Shown piece after piece: positions 26,169-35,003 of a stretch of 64,000 nt of DNA. This DNA is from Flavobacterium limi (GTDB lineage Bacteria > Bacteroidota > Bacteroidia > Flavobacteriales > Flavobacteriaceae), in contig NZ_JAADZV010000003.1 in the NCBI RefSeq assembly GCF_010645075.1, positions 124,001 to 188,000 of the forward strand, written 5' to 3'. The notes under the pieces are model-generated. The model ran no database searches, had not been told where the DNA came from, and worked only from the letters and a program-made list of their open reading frames with translations. Position 1 is the stretch's first letter. Every line of letters begins with the position of its first letter. The position numbers were made by a program, and so were the translations under genes.

Positions 26169-29100
26169 TTAGAAATTAACATTTAGACCAAAAATCAACT
26201 GTCTGCTGCGTGGGTATGCTGATGAATCAACTCCCGGAGTCAAAGTCGTTTTTCTTCTTGTTGAAACTTCAGGGTCAGAACCTGAATAATTTGTCCATAC
26301 AAATACGTTAGTAGCCGTCAAATAACCACGTAACTTCGTTAAACCTAAATGAGAGACAAAACTATCCGGAGCAGTGTACCCTAGAGTTAAAGTGTTTAAA
26401 CGTAAGAAGGAAGCATCCTCCACAGCCCAGTCACTCATCACAAAGCGCCCCATATAAGGTGACCACATAGTTGTATTAGCATTCAAAGCTTCTAAATCTG
26501 TAGGATTTGTAACTAATTCTCCTGTAACTGGATTTAAATTAGTCCAACGTTTCCCGTCAGCCATAATCGCACTTAAATTTCTATACTCGCCATTGGTCTG
26601 ATTAGCAGTTGAAAATTCAATTTTATCGGCATTGTAAACATCATAATCAAGAGCCCAGTTAAAAGCTGCAGACAAATCAAATCCATAAGCATTGGCATTG
26701 ATTACCATACCCCCTGTATTTTTTGGAAGTGCACTACCAATAACCTCTTGATCTTTACTATCAATTATATTGTCACCATTCAAATCTTTTAATTTCATAG
26801 AACCAGGTTGTACTGAACCCACAGGGCCATTATCAACCAAACCACCTTTTAAAGTATATGTGGTTCCATTCCAATCAAAATCAGAAACTTCATAACGTCC
26901 AACATTTCTGTAACCATACATTTGTCCTAAAGCAGAACCCACCATTACCATATAATCATTAGTAATTTGAGTTGATGCCCAACCTGATGAGTATGGGAAA
27001 TCTGGCATTATACCTAATGAATTGATTTTGTTTTTATTTATTCCTACATTAAATGCAAAGTTTAAACCATAATTTTTCCCTTCAATTGCAGCAATATTCA
27101 AACTAGCTTCAAATCCAGTATTTTGAGTTTGTCCCATATTACGATATTGATACTCATAGCCTGAACCAGCTACGGGAAATTCAATTAGCAAATCACTGGT
27201 TTTATTGTTGTAAAAATCTAATGTTCCACTAAGACGGTTATTAAAGAAACCGAAATCCAAACCTATATTTTGTGTAACAGTAGTCTCCCATTTCAAATCA
27301 GGATTAGCCATATATTTACTGTTGGTAGCCCAGCCACTAGAAACCCCATTTATTGTAGTTATAGGTCTGGATTCGAAGTTTTGAACTGTTTGGCCAGTAG
27401 GGATATTGTTATTACCAGCCTCTCCGTAACTAGCACGAACTTTCAACTGACTCAACCAGCTTTTATCTTTTAAGAATTCCTCTTCTGAAATTTTCCAGGC
27501 AGCAGCAAAAGCAGGAAAATACCCCCACACATTATTTCCTATAAACTTACTTGAACCATCAGCACGGAAAGTAGCTGTTAACAAATAACGATCTTTAAAA
27601 CTGTAATTGGCTCTACCAAAAAAAGATAATAATTTATCATCAGGAGTATAGAAGTTATCTATAAAACGAGCCTGGTTAGTATTTGAAGGAGTACCTGTAT
27701 AAGCTGGGTTAGGAACTCCTGACTGTGTTGTTAATTTTCTTGCGAGATTTAAATCAAAAAACTCAGGAAAACCATGAAGTGTATTTGTCAAAGTATTTGA
27801 CGTAGTTCTAAGAGTTTCTTCTCCAGCTAATAAATCTAAATGATGATCTTTACCTAATAGTTTTTTAAAATCGTAAGTTAAAGTGTTCGCATTTCTAAAT
27901 CTCACATCTTTTCTATCCGTAATTATCACAGCTGGCATCCCTTTAAAAGGAGCGTTAACATCTGGCGAACTATTAACATAATAGGTTGATGTCCCATAAA
28001 AACGAGCATCCTGATAATTATAGTTATCCAAACCTAATTCGGTTTTAAATTTCAAATTGTCAACCAGCTCCCATGAAAAACTCCCTAACATATTAAAATT
28101 TTTACGGGATTGTTCACGATCATTATCCCAGACTGAAAGCACTGGATTAACCAAGCTATTAGCTACATCTTCATTTGTTTCATCGCTAGAAATCCCTGGA
28201 ATTGGTAGTGGCGCATAAGCAATAGAGTTTCTTAAACGGGAATCAGCTGATGATTTTTCATTTTGCTCATTTACGCCTCCACCATTAACTTGAGTATCTG
28301 AATAGCGCATTGTATAAGTTAAATCAATTTTATCATTCACTTTACTCTTCAATGCCAAAGACAAGTTATTACGCTTATAATCAGAGCCTAACATAATCGC
28401 CTTTTCATCATAATGAGCATAATTAAAATTGTAATTTAGCTTCTCATTTCCTCCTCTGATACCTAAATCACGGCTTTGCACCTCACCTGTACGACCAAAA
28501 ATTTGTTTTTGCCAGTCATTTCCTTTCATCCCTTGATATATATCATAATCCTCCCAGTTACCAAAATAATTTGTATATGAAGCAGGATTAGAAGCTACTT
28601 TTGTACCCGTTCCCTGATTTAGAAGAGCATACTCATATTGCCATTTTACGTAATCTTCTACCGGTAAAACATCAAAGTCTTTCGCTCTTGTTTTCATACC
28701 GTAAAAAGTATTAAAACTAACCGCTAATTTACCGTCTTTACCACTTTTTGTTGTAATCAAAATTACACCATTAGCTCCACGAGAACCATAAATAGCAGTA
28801 GAAGATGCATCTTTTAAAACCGTCATCGTTTCAATATCAGAAGACGAAATATCACTCATACTGTTTACAGGGAAACCGTCAACTATATATAAAGGTGCTG
28901 CAGATTGTGTTAAAGACCCTCCACCACGAACTCTAATGCTAATTTCCGCATCAGGAGAACCTTCTGAAGAGGTTACCTGTACCCCTGCAATACGACCTGT
29001 TAAGGCTTCAGCCACATTTGGAACAGGCACTTTTTTCAGGTCAGTACCTGAAATACTGGCTACCGCCCCTGTCAGGTCAGACTTTTTAACTGATCCGTAC

Positions 29101-29456
29101 CCTACCACGACAACTTCATTTAATGCATTGGCTTCTTCAGCCAAAACGATATTAATTGTTTTTTTACCGGCAACTGCTACAGACTGTGTTGTAAATCCAA
29201 TAAATGAAAATTCTAAGGTTGCTTTTGAATTTGAAAGTTTCAATTTGTATTTTCCATCAAAATCTGTTGAAACCCCATTTTTTGTACCTTTTTCCAACAC
29301 ATTAACACCAGGCAAGGTCAAACCCGATGCATCTTTTACAACCCCTTCAACTGTTAGGTCCTGTGCACTTGCCTTAGTACTGGAAAGCAAACACAGTACA
29401 AAAACTGCCGCAAAGCAATAATTTGCTCCTTTATTAAAAAACTCCTTAAAATTCAT
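26169..29456 (-). CDS. susC: SusC/RagA family TonB-dependent outer-membrane receptor
   Basis: Outer-membrane importer of oligosaccharides, 1095 residues. A signal peptide of about 31 residues ends in SSTKASA. A carboxypeptidase-regulatory-like domain follows (VEGVVKDASGLTLPGVNVL), then the family hallmark NEVVVVGYGSVKKSDLTGAV, the plug (VQVTSSEGSPDAEISIRVRG, YIVDGFPVNS, YGSRGANGVILITTK) and the 22-strand-type barrel ending in Phe (LIFGLNVNF). It is first in the operon susC-susD-lipoprotein. The promoter region has a perfect 14-base palindrome next to a TATGTTTG box. Substrate specificity for pectin fragments is inferred from the linked pectinesterase. Confidence 0.96.
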   Translation of the reverse strand: MNFKEFFNKGANYCFAAVFVLCLLSSTKASAQDLTVEGVVKDASGLTLPGVNVLEKGTKNGVSTDFDGKYKLKLSNSKATLEFSFIGFTTQSVAVAGKKTINIVLAEEANALNEVVVVGYGSVKKSDLTGAVASISGTDLKKVPVPNVAEALTGRIAGVQVTSSEGSPDAEISIRVRGGGSLTQSAAPLYIVDGFPVNSMSDISSSDIETMTVLKDASSTAIYGSRGANGVILITTKSGKDGKLAVSFNTFYGMKTRAKDFDVLPVEDYVKWQYEYALLNQGTGTKVASNPASYTNYFGNWEDYDIYQGMKGNDWQKQIFGRTGEVQSRDLGIRGGNEKLNYNFNYAHYDEKAIMLGSDYKRNNLSLALKSKVNDKIDLTYTMRYSDTQVNGGGVNEQNEKSSADSRLRNSIAYAPLPIPGISSDETNEDVANSLVNPVLSVWDNDREQSRKNFNMLGSFSWELVDNLKFKTELGLDNYNYQDARFYGTSTYYVNSSPDVNAPFKGMPAVIITDRKDVRFRNANTLTYDFKKLLGKDHHLDLLAGEETLRTTSNTLTNTLHGFPEFFDLNLARKLTTQSGVPNPAYTGTPSNTNQARFIDNFYTPDDKLLSFFGRANYSFKDRYLLTATFRADGSSKFIGNNVWGYFPAFAAAWKISEEEFLKDKSWLSQLKVRASYGEAGNNNIPTGQTVQNFESRPITTINGVSSGWATNSKYMANPDLKWETTVTQNIGLDFGFFNNRLSGTLDFYNNKTSDLLIEFPVAGSGYEYQYRNMGQTQNTGFEASLNIAAIEGKNYGLNFAFNVGINKNKINSLGIMPDFPYSSGWASTQITNDYMVMVGSALGQMYGYRNVGRYEVSDFDWNGTTYTLKGGLVDNGPVGSVQPGSMKLKDLNGDNIIDSKDQEVIGSALPKNTGGMVINANAYGFDLSAAFNWALDYDVYNADKIEFSTANQTNGEYRNLSAIMADGKRWTNLNPVTGELVTNPTDLEALNANTTMWSPYMGRFVMSDWAVEDASFLRLNTLTLGYTAPDSFVSHLGLTKLRGYLTATNVFVWTNYSGSDPEVSTRRKTTLTPGVDSSAYPRSRQLIFGLNVNF

Positions 29457-29592
29457 AGTGTAGTGTTTAGTTATTATTAATTGTTTATAAAGTTCATTTA
29501 TGGTTTTAAGATTAAATTCACTTTTTTAAGTCCTGAAAATATATTTTTTAATTCAAATCAACTTTTAAGTTTATTTCTGCAACCCCTGAAAA

Positions 29593-29621
29593 CAAACATA
29601 AAAATGAATATCTAAAGCAAA
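29593..29621 (-). promoter_or_regulatory. candidate proximal promoter of susC
   Basis: On the minus strand TTTG (29621-29618), 17 bases, TATGTTTG (29600-29593). The -7 box is a perfect TAnnTTTG match; spacing is two bases shorter than the usual 19. Confidence 0.5.
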
Positions 29622-29632
29622 AAAAAGTAATT

Positions 29633-29654
29633 TGTAATCGATTACACAAACATA
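29633..29654 (-). promoter_or_regulatory. operator TGTAATCGATTACA next to a -7 box of susC
   Basis: Perfect 14-base palindrome (29633-29646) with central CG, the form bound by LacI-family proteins. On the minus strand a TATGTTTG -7 box (29654-29647) abuts it, so the operator would cover the transcription start. A second, imperfect copy is at 29817-29830. Confidence 0.7.
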
Positions 29655-29816
29655 AAAAAAAAATCTATATAAAAAATTATATTTCACAAAAAAATCATAA
29701 AATAAATTATATATAAAAAAATAATCTATTTAAAAATATGATATCTACAATTTATTTCCATAGATTCTGAGAAATATTCTTTTATATTTTTAAAGCGATT
29801 AAATTATTACACAAAA

Positions 29817-29830
29817 TTCAATCGATTACA
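29817..29830. promoter_or_regulatory. upstream operator copy
   Basis: TTCAATCGATTACA matches 12 of 14 bases of the palindrome at 29633-29646 and lies 184 bases further from susC. Paired LacI-type sites at such a distance can act through DNA looping. Confidence 0.55.
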
Positions 29831-29964
29831 TCATTACTAATATATGTATGAAATCGTAACAAAAAACAGATCTTAGGAAATTTTGTCATAATTATTTTCC
29901 AGAAAACAGATTGACATTTCTTATCATCACAAAAAAACCATTTACATATTATATAATTCAGGAA

Positions 29965-29995
29965 TAAAAAAAACCCTTAAATAAAATTTAAGGGT
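29965..29995 (-). terminator. intrinsic terminator after the MFS gene
   Basis: Ten-base-pair inverted repeat ACCCTTAAAT (29973-29982) / ATTTAAGGGT (29986-29995); a T run follows on the minus strand. Confidence 0.85.
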
Positions 29996-30021
29996 AATAA
30001 AGCATAAATGAAATTTACCTA

Positions 30022-31188
30022 CTACTCCATTTCCAATTTCAAAACAGTTTTATGTTTTTGCATTAAAATAAAGGTTATAAACATACCTATGATTGCCATT
30101 CCTACACCTATAAGATTTGGTGATGCATAACTGTATCCGGCAGCTAGAGGAAGACCTCCTAAAAAAGCTCCTAGAGCGTTCCCAATATTAAAACTACCCT
30201 GAAGCGCTGCCGAAGCAATCATTTCAGCATCTTTAGCTGTTTTAATCATTAACATCTGAATTGGTGCTATCACCGAAAAAGAAATTGCCCCGGTTAAAAA
30301 AGTAAAAAGTAAGGACATATATTGATTAAAAGAGAAAAAGTAAATCATCAATAAATCAATCACCATTATAAATAATAAAGCCAATACAGTAGGCGCAGGC
30401 GAATACTTATCAGCCAGTTTACCTCCGACGAAATTCCCAACAACCATTCCTAAACCTGCTAAAATCAATATATAGGAAACATCCTCTGGCGAAAACCCGG
30501 AAATATTAATCAATAAAGGAGCGATGTAGCTTATCCACGCAAACAAGCCTCCAAAACCAATTGCTGTAATCCCAATGATTAACCATGCTTCTGTTTTTTT
30601 AAAAAATTTCAGTTGTGTCTTCATATTCACATCACCACTTTTTTCTAAATTAGGCATCCATAAAGAGATAAACAAAAAGGTAAGCAATCCAACAATTGCA
30701 ATTAATACAAAAGTATAACGCCATATTAAATGATGCCCAATATAGGTACCAATTGGAACACCAATTAAATTAGCCAGTGTTAGTCCTGAAAACATAATAG
30801 CAATTGCCTGAGCTTCTTTTCCTTTCTCTGCCAAACGGCTTGCGACTACAGCCCCTACTCCAAAAAAAGCTCCGTGTGGCAATCCGGAAAGAAATCTCGA
30901 AGCGAATAAAACGTTATAATTAGGCGCTATTATTGAAAGTGTATTAAAAACCGTTAGCATCAAAGCTAAAATTAAAAGCATTTTTTTAGGAGGAAAATTT
31001 CTTCCGAGGATAACCAATAATGGCGCACCAATAACGACTCCCAAAGCATAAGCTGAGATTAAATATCCGGCAACGGGAATTGAAACTTTCATGTCCGAAG
31101 CGATATCGGGCAGTAAACCCATCATTACAAATTCGGCTATACCAATTGTTAAACCTCCTAATGAGAGGGCAATAAGACTTTTTTTCAT
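30022..31188 (-). CDS. MFS transporter, DHA1 family (AraJ/YdhP-like)
   Basis: Inner-membrane proton-driven exporter of 388 residues with 12 predicted hydrophobic segments. It has the DHA1 start MKKSLIALSLGGLTIGIAEF and VMMGLLPDIA, and the motif-A-like loop between helices 2 and 3 (LGRNFPPKKMLL). FLSGLPHGAFFGVGAVVASR is the hallmark of the YdhP/AraJ subgroup. The substrate is unknown; members are linked to sugar or drug efflux. It is divergent from the AraC-type gene at 31290, with about 100 bases between starts, so that regulator may control it. A minus-strand TAAATTTG (31231-31224) may be its -7 box. Confidence 0.9.
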   Translation of the reverse strand: MKKSLIALSLGGLTIGIAEFVMMGLLPDIASDMKVSIPVAGYLISAYALGVVIGAPLLVILGRNFPPKKMLLILALMLTVFNTLSIIAPNYNVLFASRFLSGLPHGAFFGVGAVVASRLAEKGKEAQAIAIMFSGLTLANLIGVPIGTYIGHHLIWRYTFVLIAIVGLLTFLFISLWMPNLEKSGDVNMKTQLKFFKKTEAWLIIGITAIGFGGLFAWISYIAPLLINISGFSPEDVSYILILAGLGMVVGNFVGGKLADKYSPAPTVLALLFIMVIDLLMIYFFSFNQYMSLLFTFLTGAISFSVIAPIQMLMIKTAKDAEMIASAALQGSFNIGNALGAFLGGLPLAAGYSYASPNLIGVGMAIIGMFITFILMQKHKTVLKLEME

Positions 31189-31289
31189 TGTTTCTATAAG
31201 AAAAGAATAGGTTTTCTATGATGCAAATTTACGCCGGAAGCAACAGAATTAAATTGTATTTTTGTGATATAAAATTGTAAATTTAAGTT

Positions 31290-32123
31290 ATGCCGAAATT
31301 AAATCAGTTTGAAACACTTGTCATTCATGAATTTGAAGAAGAGAAATTTCATCTTCCACCACATACGCATACTTATTATGAAATCATTTACATTAAAAAA
31401 GGAAATGGCATTCATCATCTAAACAACAACTTATTACCTTATAAATCAGGAGATCTATTTGTAATTTCTCCAGATGATGAACATTATTTTGACATCAGAA
31501 AAAGTACTTGTTTTTTTTATATCAAATTCACAGACCATTATTTTAATTCGAAACAAAACTTAACCTGTGATGAATTTTTAGTGCATACCCCGGAAAGTTT
31601 CATGCGCGACAAAACATTAAAAGAAACTGTTTTAAAATTAGATGATCCGTGTAAAACAATTTTAAAAAATACCATTGACAACATATCAGCATACAATTGC
31701 AAAACTGATGTTTCCAATTCGCCAATTGTATTTTATCAGATTCTTTCGGTTTTTGGATTGATTAAAGAAACCTTACGTAGTATGAATGTTATTGTTAAAG
31801 GGAATTCTATTGATAACGAACAAATAACTTCTTATATCCATCAGAATATTTATCAGCCAAAACTGGTTCAGATAAAAGTAATTGCAGATCATTTTAATAT
31901 TGCACAAACCTATTTCAGCGCTTATTTTAAAAGGACTTTTGCCATTAGCTATCGTGATTATATTCATAATTTAAGAACGACGTTAATCGAAAAGCGTTTT
32001 CTAAATAACCAATTGCCTATTAAGCAAATTGCACATGAATTTGGTTTTACTGATGAAAGTCATTTATCAAATTACTTTAAGAAGCGAAAAAACATGAAAC
32101 CAACAGATTATAAAAAACTATAG
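31290..32123 (+). CDS. AraC family transcriptional regulator with cupin sensor
   Basis: A 277-residue activator-type regulator. The N-terminal cupin-like domain has FHLPPHTHTYYEIIYIKKG and GDLFVISPDDEHYFD. The C-terminal AraC double HTH (about 185-277) has IKVIADHFNIAQTYFSAYFK and KQIAHEFGFTDESHLSNYFK. A -7-like TATTTTTG lies at 31257-31264. It is divergent from the MFS exporter and 16 bases upstream of a second AraC-type gene. Control of the exporter is likely but inferred from arrangement. Confidence 0.9.
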   Translation: MPKLNQFETLVIHEFEEEKFHLPPHTHTYYEIIYIKKGNGIHHLNNNLLPYKSGDLFVISPDDEHYFDIRKSTCFFYIKFTDHYFNSKQNLTCDEFLVHTPESFMRDKTLKETVLKLDDPCKTILKNTIDNISAYNCKTDVSNSPIVFYQILSVFGLIKETLRSMNVIVKGNSIDNEQITSYIHQNIYQPKLVQIKVIADHFNIAQTYFSAYFKRTFAISYRDYIHNLRTTLIEKRFLNNQLPIKQIAHEFGFTDESHLSNYFKKRKNMKPTDYKKL

Positions 32124-32139
32124 TCGTAAAAAACAAAAC

Positions 32140-32700
32140 ATGAAATTATATATCAAAAATATGGTTTGTGGCAGATGCAAGATGGTTGTAAAAACTGAGC
32201 TAGAAAAACTTGGCCTGCAAACTATTTCAGTTGAATTGGGCGAAGTTGAGCTTGAGAACACTATTAGCGAAGATCAAAAAAAACAGATTTTAAATCACCT
32301 GCGTATTTTAGGATTTGATTTAATTGATGATAAAAAAAGTAAAACAATTGAAAAAATTAAAACACTGATTATTGATTTGGTTCATCGCAAAAACAATGAA
32401 CTTAAAACTAATTTATCTGATTATTTAGCAGAAAACCTTAATCAGGATTACAATTCACTGAGTAATCTTTTCTCAGAAGTTGAAAATACAACAATTGAAA
32501 AATATTTTATCAGTCAAAAAATAGAAAAGGTAAAAGAGTTAATTATTTACAATGAACTTTCGTTAAGTGAAATAGCCGATATTTTAAATTATAGCAATGT
32601 CGCACATTTAAGCAATCAGTTTAAGAAAGTAACAGGTTTTACACCAACCTATTTCAAACAATTAAAAGACAAAAAACGTATTCAGATCGAGAATTTGTAA
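32140..32700 (+). CDS. CXXC (HMA-like) domain fused to AraC-type HTH
   Basis: A 186-residue regulator. The first ~65 residues look like a heavy-metal-associated fold with the metal-binding motif MVCGRCKM (CXXC) in the place used by copper chaperones. The last ~95 residues are an AraC-type DNA-binding domain (LSEIADILNYSNVAHLSNQF, KVTGFTPTYFKQLK). A metal-sensing, probably copper-type, transcription factor is the natural reading; the metal is not determined. It lies between an AraC gene 16 bases upstream and an HMA-domain membrane protein 82 bases downstream. Confidence 0.8.
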   Translation: MKLYIKNMVCGRCKMVVKTELEKLGLQTISVELGEVELENTISEDQKKQILNHLRILGFDLIDDKKSKTIEKIKTLIIDLVHRKNNELKTNLSDYLAENLNQDYNSLSNLFSEVENTTIEKYFISQKIEKVKELIIYNELSLSEIADILNYSNVAHLSNQFKKVTGFTPTYFKQLKDKKRIQIENL

Positions 32701-32782
32701 ATCTTGCAAATCATTCCCAAAATTTTACAATTATAAGTGCGTCATTGTTCGGAAATTTGTTTTTAATCCTAAATCAAATATC

Positions 32783-33499
32783 ATGACACATACCTATCAA
32801 ATTAGCGGAATGACGTGCAGCAGCTGCGAGGAAAAAGTAAAGAAAGCATTAGAAACAGATGACAACATCACAAATGCAATAGTTTCAAAAGATAACGGAA
32901 CCGCAACTGTAACGATGAAAAAACATATTTCTTTAGCAGATTTACAAAATGCTTTAGACAATAAATATCAAATTTCAGAAATTAATAATCAGCATGAAGC
33001 TGGGGAAGACAGAAGAACCTGGCTTGAAACTTACAAACCCATTTTATTGATTTTCTTTTATATCAGTCTGGTTACGATTCTGATTCAGTTAACAAATCAT
33101 CATTTTGATGTGATGCAGGCAATGCAGCACTTTATGGCAGGATTTTTTATCGTTTTTTCTTTTTTTAAATTGCTTAATCTAAAAGGTTTTGCACAAAGTT
33201 ATGCCATGTATGATGTTTTGGCTAAGAAAGTTCCAGCCTGGGGATATTTATATGCCTTTTTAGAACTCGGATTAGGAATTTCTTATCTGTTGCATTTTAA
33301 CCCGATATTTACAAATACAGTTACATTTATTGTTATGACTGTTAGTATTATTGGTGTTTTACAATCGGTTTTGAATAAAAAGAGCATTCAGTGTGCCTGT
33401 TTGGGAGCCGTTTTTAATTTACCGATGAGTACTGTAACGATTATAGAAGATGGTTTGATGATCGTAATGAGTTTGGCTATGTTGATTTCAGTACTATAA
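32783..33499 (+). CDS. HMA-domain membrane protein (MauE/DoxX-like C-terminus)
   Basis: A 238-residue protein. The N-terminal HMA domain (YQISGMTCSSCEEKVKKALE, with CXXC) is joined to a membrane part of four or so helices beginning ILLIFFYISLVTILIQL. Two further cysteines (SIQCACLGAVF) lie near the C-terminus, a pattern seen in MauE-like proteins with redox or metal roles. It probably binds or moves a soft metal such as copper at the inner membrane. It follows the CXXC-AraC regulator and precedes a Cys-rich exported peptide, so the three probably form one metal response. Confidence 0.8.
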   Translation: MTHTYQISGMTCSSCEEKVKKALETDDNITNAIVSKDNGTATVTMKKHISLADLQNALDNKYQISEINNQHEAGEDRRTWLETYKPILLIFFYISLVTILIQLTNHHFDVMQAMQHFMAGFFIVFSFFKLLNLKGFAQSYAMYDVLAKKVPAWGYLYAFLELGLGISYLLHFNPIFTNTVTFIVMTVSIIGVLQSVLNKKSIQCACLGAVFNLPMSTVTIIEDGLMIVMSLAMLISVL

Positions 33500-33538
33500 T
33501 TTAACTAAATCTTGAGAATCATCAAAACTAAATCTTGT

Positions 33539-33546
33539 TATATTTG
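33539..33546 (+). promoter_or_regulatory. -7 box of the Cys-rich peptide gene
   Basis: TATATTTG, perfect TAnnTTTG match, 42 bases before the ATG at 33589. The nearest TTG (33512-33514) is 24 bases upstream, longer than usual. Confidence 0.5.
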
Positions 33547-33588
33547 ACCGGATATCAATAAGAAACAAAACAATTAAACTATAAAAAA

Positions 33589-33738
33589 ATGAAAAAACTA
33601 TTTACCGTCTTAGCAATCGCATTGTTTACAATTAGTCTTCAGGCACAGGAAACCAAACCAGCGAAAGAAAAAGCAAAAAAAGAATCTTGCTGCAAAAAGA
33701 CTGCAACAGAAAAAAAATCTTGTTGCACAAAAAAATAA
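33589..33738 (+). CDS. small exported Cys-rich peptide (49 residues)
   Basis: Short gene with a clear signal peptide (MKKLFTVLAIALFTISLQA, cleavage near AQ) and a Lys-rich tail with two paired-cysteine motifs, KESCCKKT and KSCCTKK. The arrangement suggests a periplasmic or secreted metal-binding peptide. It is the last gene after the CXXC-AraC regulator and the HMA membrane protein, has its own TATATTTG box, and is followed by a strong hairpin. The metal role is inferred; no named family is recognised. Confidence 0.8.
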   Translation: MKKLFTVLAIALFTISLQAQETKPAKEKAKKESCCKKTATEKKSCCTKK

Positions 33739-33760
33739 ATGAAATCCTATTTCAACAAAA

Positions 33761-33788
33761 AAAGACCTCAAATTGAGGTCTTTTTTTA
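33761..33788. terminator. bidirectional terminator between the Cys-rich peptide and the DUF4442 gene
   Basis: AAAGACCTCAA / TTGAGGTCTTT (33761-33783) with A run before and T run after, so it can serve both converging genes. Confidence 0.85.
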
Positions 33789-33806
33789 TTATTAATGATA
33801 GTTGAA

Positions 33807-34259
33807 TTATTTTAGACGAACACTCCATTCAAAATCCATTTCAGAAACCTGAACACCTTCTTCGTTTGTCCCGACAGATTTCATCCAGAACGTCTGTCCT
33901 TCTCCGGTTTCTATTGTTTTCCTGATAGCTTCTGCAATTAAGTGCCCATCGTTGCAGACAAATGTAATTCTGCCCGTAGCTTTTTTAGTAAAGTTTCCTT
34001 TATTGTTGGCAACCAGCATCGAAATTTTCTTTCCGCTTTCCTGAATTTGTGAGATTACCAAAGCCCCTGTAGTTAGTTCAGCTGCCATTGCCTGAACTGC
34101 AAAATACATGGAGTTAAAAGGATTTTGATTGATCCACCTGTGTTTGACTGTTACCGTACAGCTATTTTGATCAATAGCTTTAACACGTACCCCGCAAAAG
34201 TAAGCTGACGGTAATTTGAACAACACAAATTTATTGAGTCTGGAAACTGAAACTGCCAT
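33807..34259 (-). CDS. DUF4442 hotdog-fold protein, possible thioesterase
   Basis: A 150-residue soluble protein with hotdog-fold features of the DUF4442 family: VKHRWINQNPFNSMYFAVQA, AAELTTGALVISQIQ and the C-terminal MDFEWSVRLK. Relatives include acyl-CoA thioesterases, but activity is not established for this group. It stands alone, convergent with the Cys-rich peptide gene. Confidence 0.8.
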   Translation of the reverse strand: MAVSVSRLNKFVLFKLPSAYFCGVRVKAIDQNSCTVTVKHRWINQNPFNSMYFAVQAMAAELTTGALVISQIQESGKKISMLVANNKGNFTKKATGRITFVCNDGHLIAEAIRKTIETGEGQTFWMKSVGTNEEGVQVSEMDFEWSVRLK

Positions 34260-34454
34260 TTAGATATATTTTTTATGTAAAAATACAAAAAAACTATGCA
34301 CGCACAATAAATTACAATGATTTTCATAAACCCCTCATATTTACTAACATAAACACCAATTTACGCTCTATAAATGTATAAATCAAAACAACACACTTGT
34401 TAAATTTTTGTTAACATTTGGTACTATGTAAAACAAGATACTGTTTTTTAGATA

Positions 34455-34462
34455 TATATTTG
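34455..34462 (+). promoter_or_regulatory. -7 box upstream of the DUF4870 gene
   Basis: TATATTTG, 28 bases before the ATG at 34491. No TTG at the 19-base distance. Confidence 0.5.
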
Positions 34463-34490
34463 CATAAGAAATTACTATATACTTTTAATC

Positions 34491-34970
34491 ATGGAAACAT
34501 TAACACCACTCATCATGGAAAAATCATCAGAAAAGAACACTGCGGCGTTCACGCATTTAAGCACATTAAGCCAATACATTATTCCGTTTGGGAATTATAT
34601 TTTTCCACTAATCATCTGGACGAATTATAAAGACAAATCTGAATTTGCAGATCACCACGGAAAACAGACTTTGAACTTTCAGTTAAGCTTATTGCTTTAC
34701 ACTTTGATTTTAGCACTTATTGCCATCCCAATTTTTGTAACTGTGTTTTTGCAAAATCTTCCGATTGAAGCAATCATTAACGATGACGATTTTGTAATCA
34801 GAAATTTTAATCTTCAGGGAAATATTGGTCTTTTAAGTGTTGGGATTACAGCAGTCGTTCTTTTTGGGATATTAAAGTTTGTTGAATTCTTTTTAGTGAT
34901 TTATGCTTCGATAAAAGCATCAAACGGAGAATTATACAAATATCCGCTAACGATTCCTTTTATAAAGTAA
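34491..34970 (+). CDS. DUF4870 domain-containing membrane protein
   Basis: A 159-residue inner-membrane protein. The DUF4870 pattern is clear: AAFTHLSTLSQYIIPFGNYI, PLIIWTNYKDKSEFADHHGK, QTLNFQLSLLLY, then two or three hydrophobic segments and the end KYPLTIPFIK. Function unknown. A second ATG at 34515 (MEKSSEKN) is possible; the first is kept because of the promoter spacing. The PadR-PspC operon follows after a structured repeat. Confidence 0.88.
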   Translation: METLTPLIMEKSSEKNTAAFTHLSTLSQYIIPFGNYIFPLIIWTNYKDKSEFADHHGKQTLNFQLSLLLYTLILALIAIPIFVTVFLQNLPIEAIINDDDFVIRNFNLQGNIGLLSVGITAVVLFGILKFVEFFLVIYASIKASNGELYKYPLTIPFIK

Positions 34971-35003
34971 TACTACTAAATATTAAAAGTTATAGATTCA
35001 CAA

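Larger units (their letters stand above)
29457..30021. other. long regulatory intergenic region upstream of susC
   Basis: About 565 very AT-rich bases. Contents recognised: two candidate susC -7 boxes, two AATCGATT operators, and the terminator of the MFS gene at its right end (29965-29995). No coding sequence was seen. Confidence 0.7.

Noticed and set aside
28936..29421. 161-residue open frame opposite the 5' part of susC
   Set aside because: It is antisense to a certain gene, and its composition follows the codon pattern of susC; no promoter or family match is seen.
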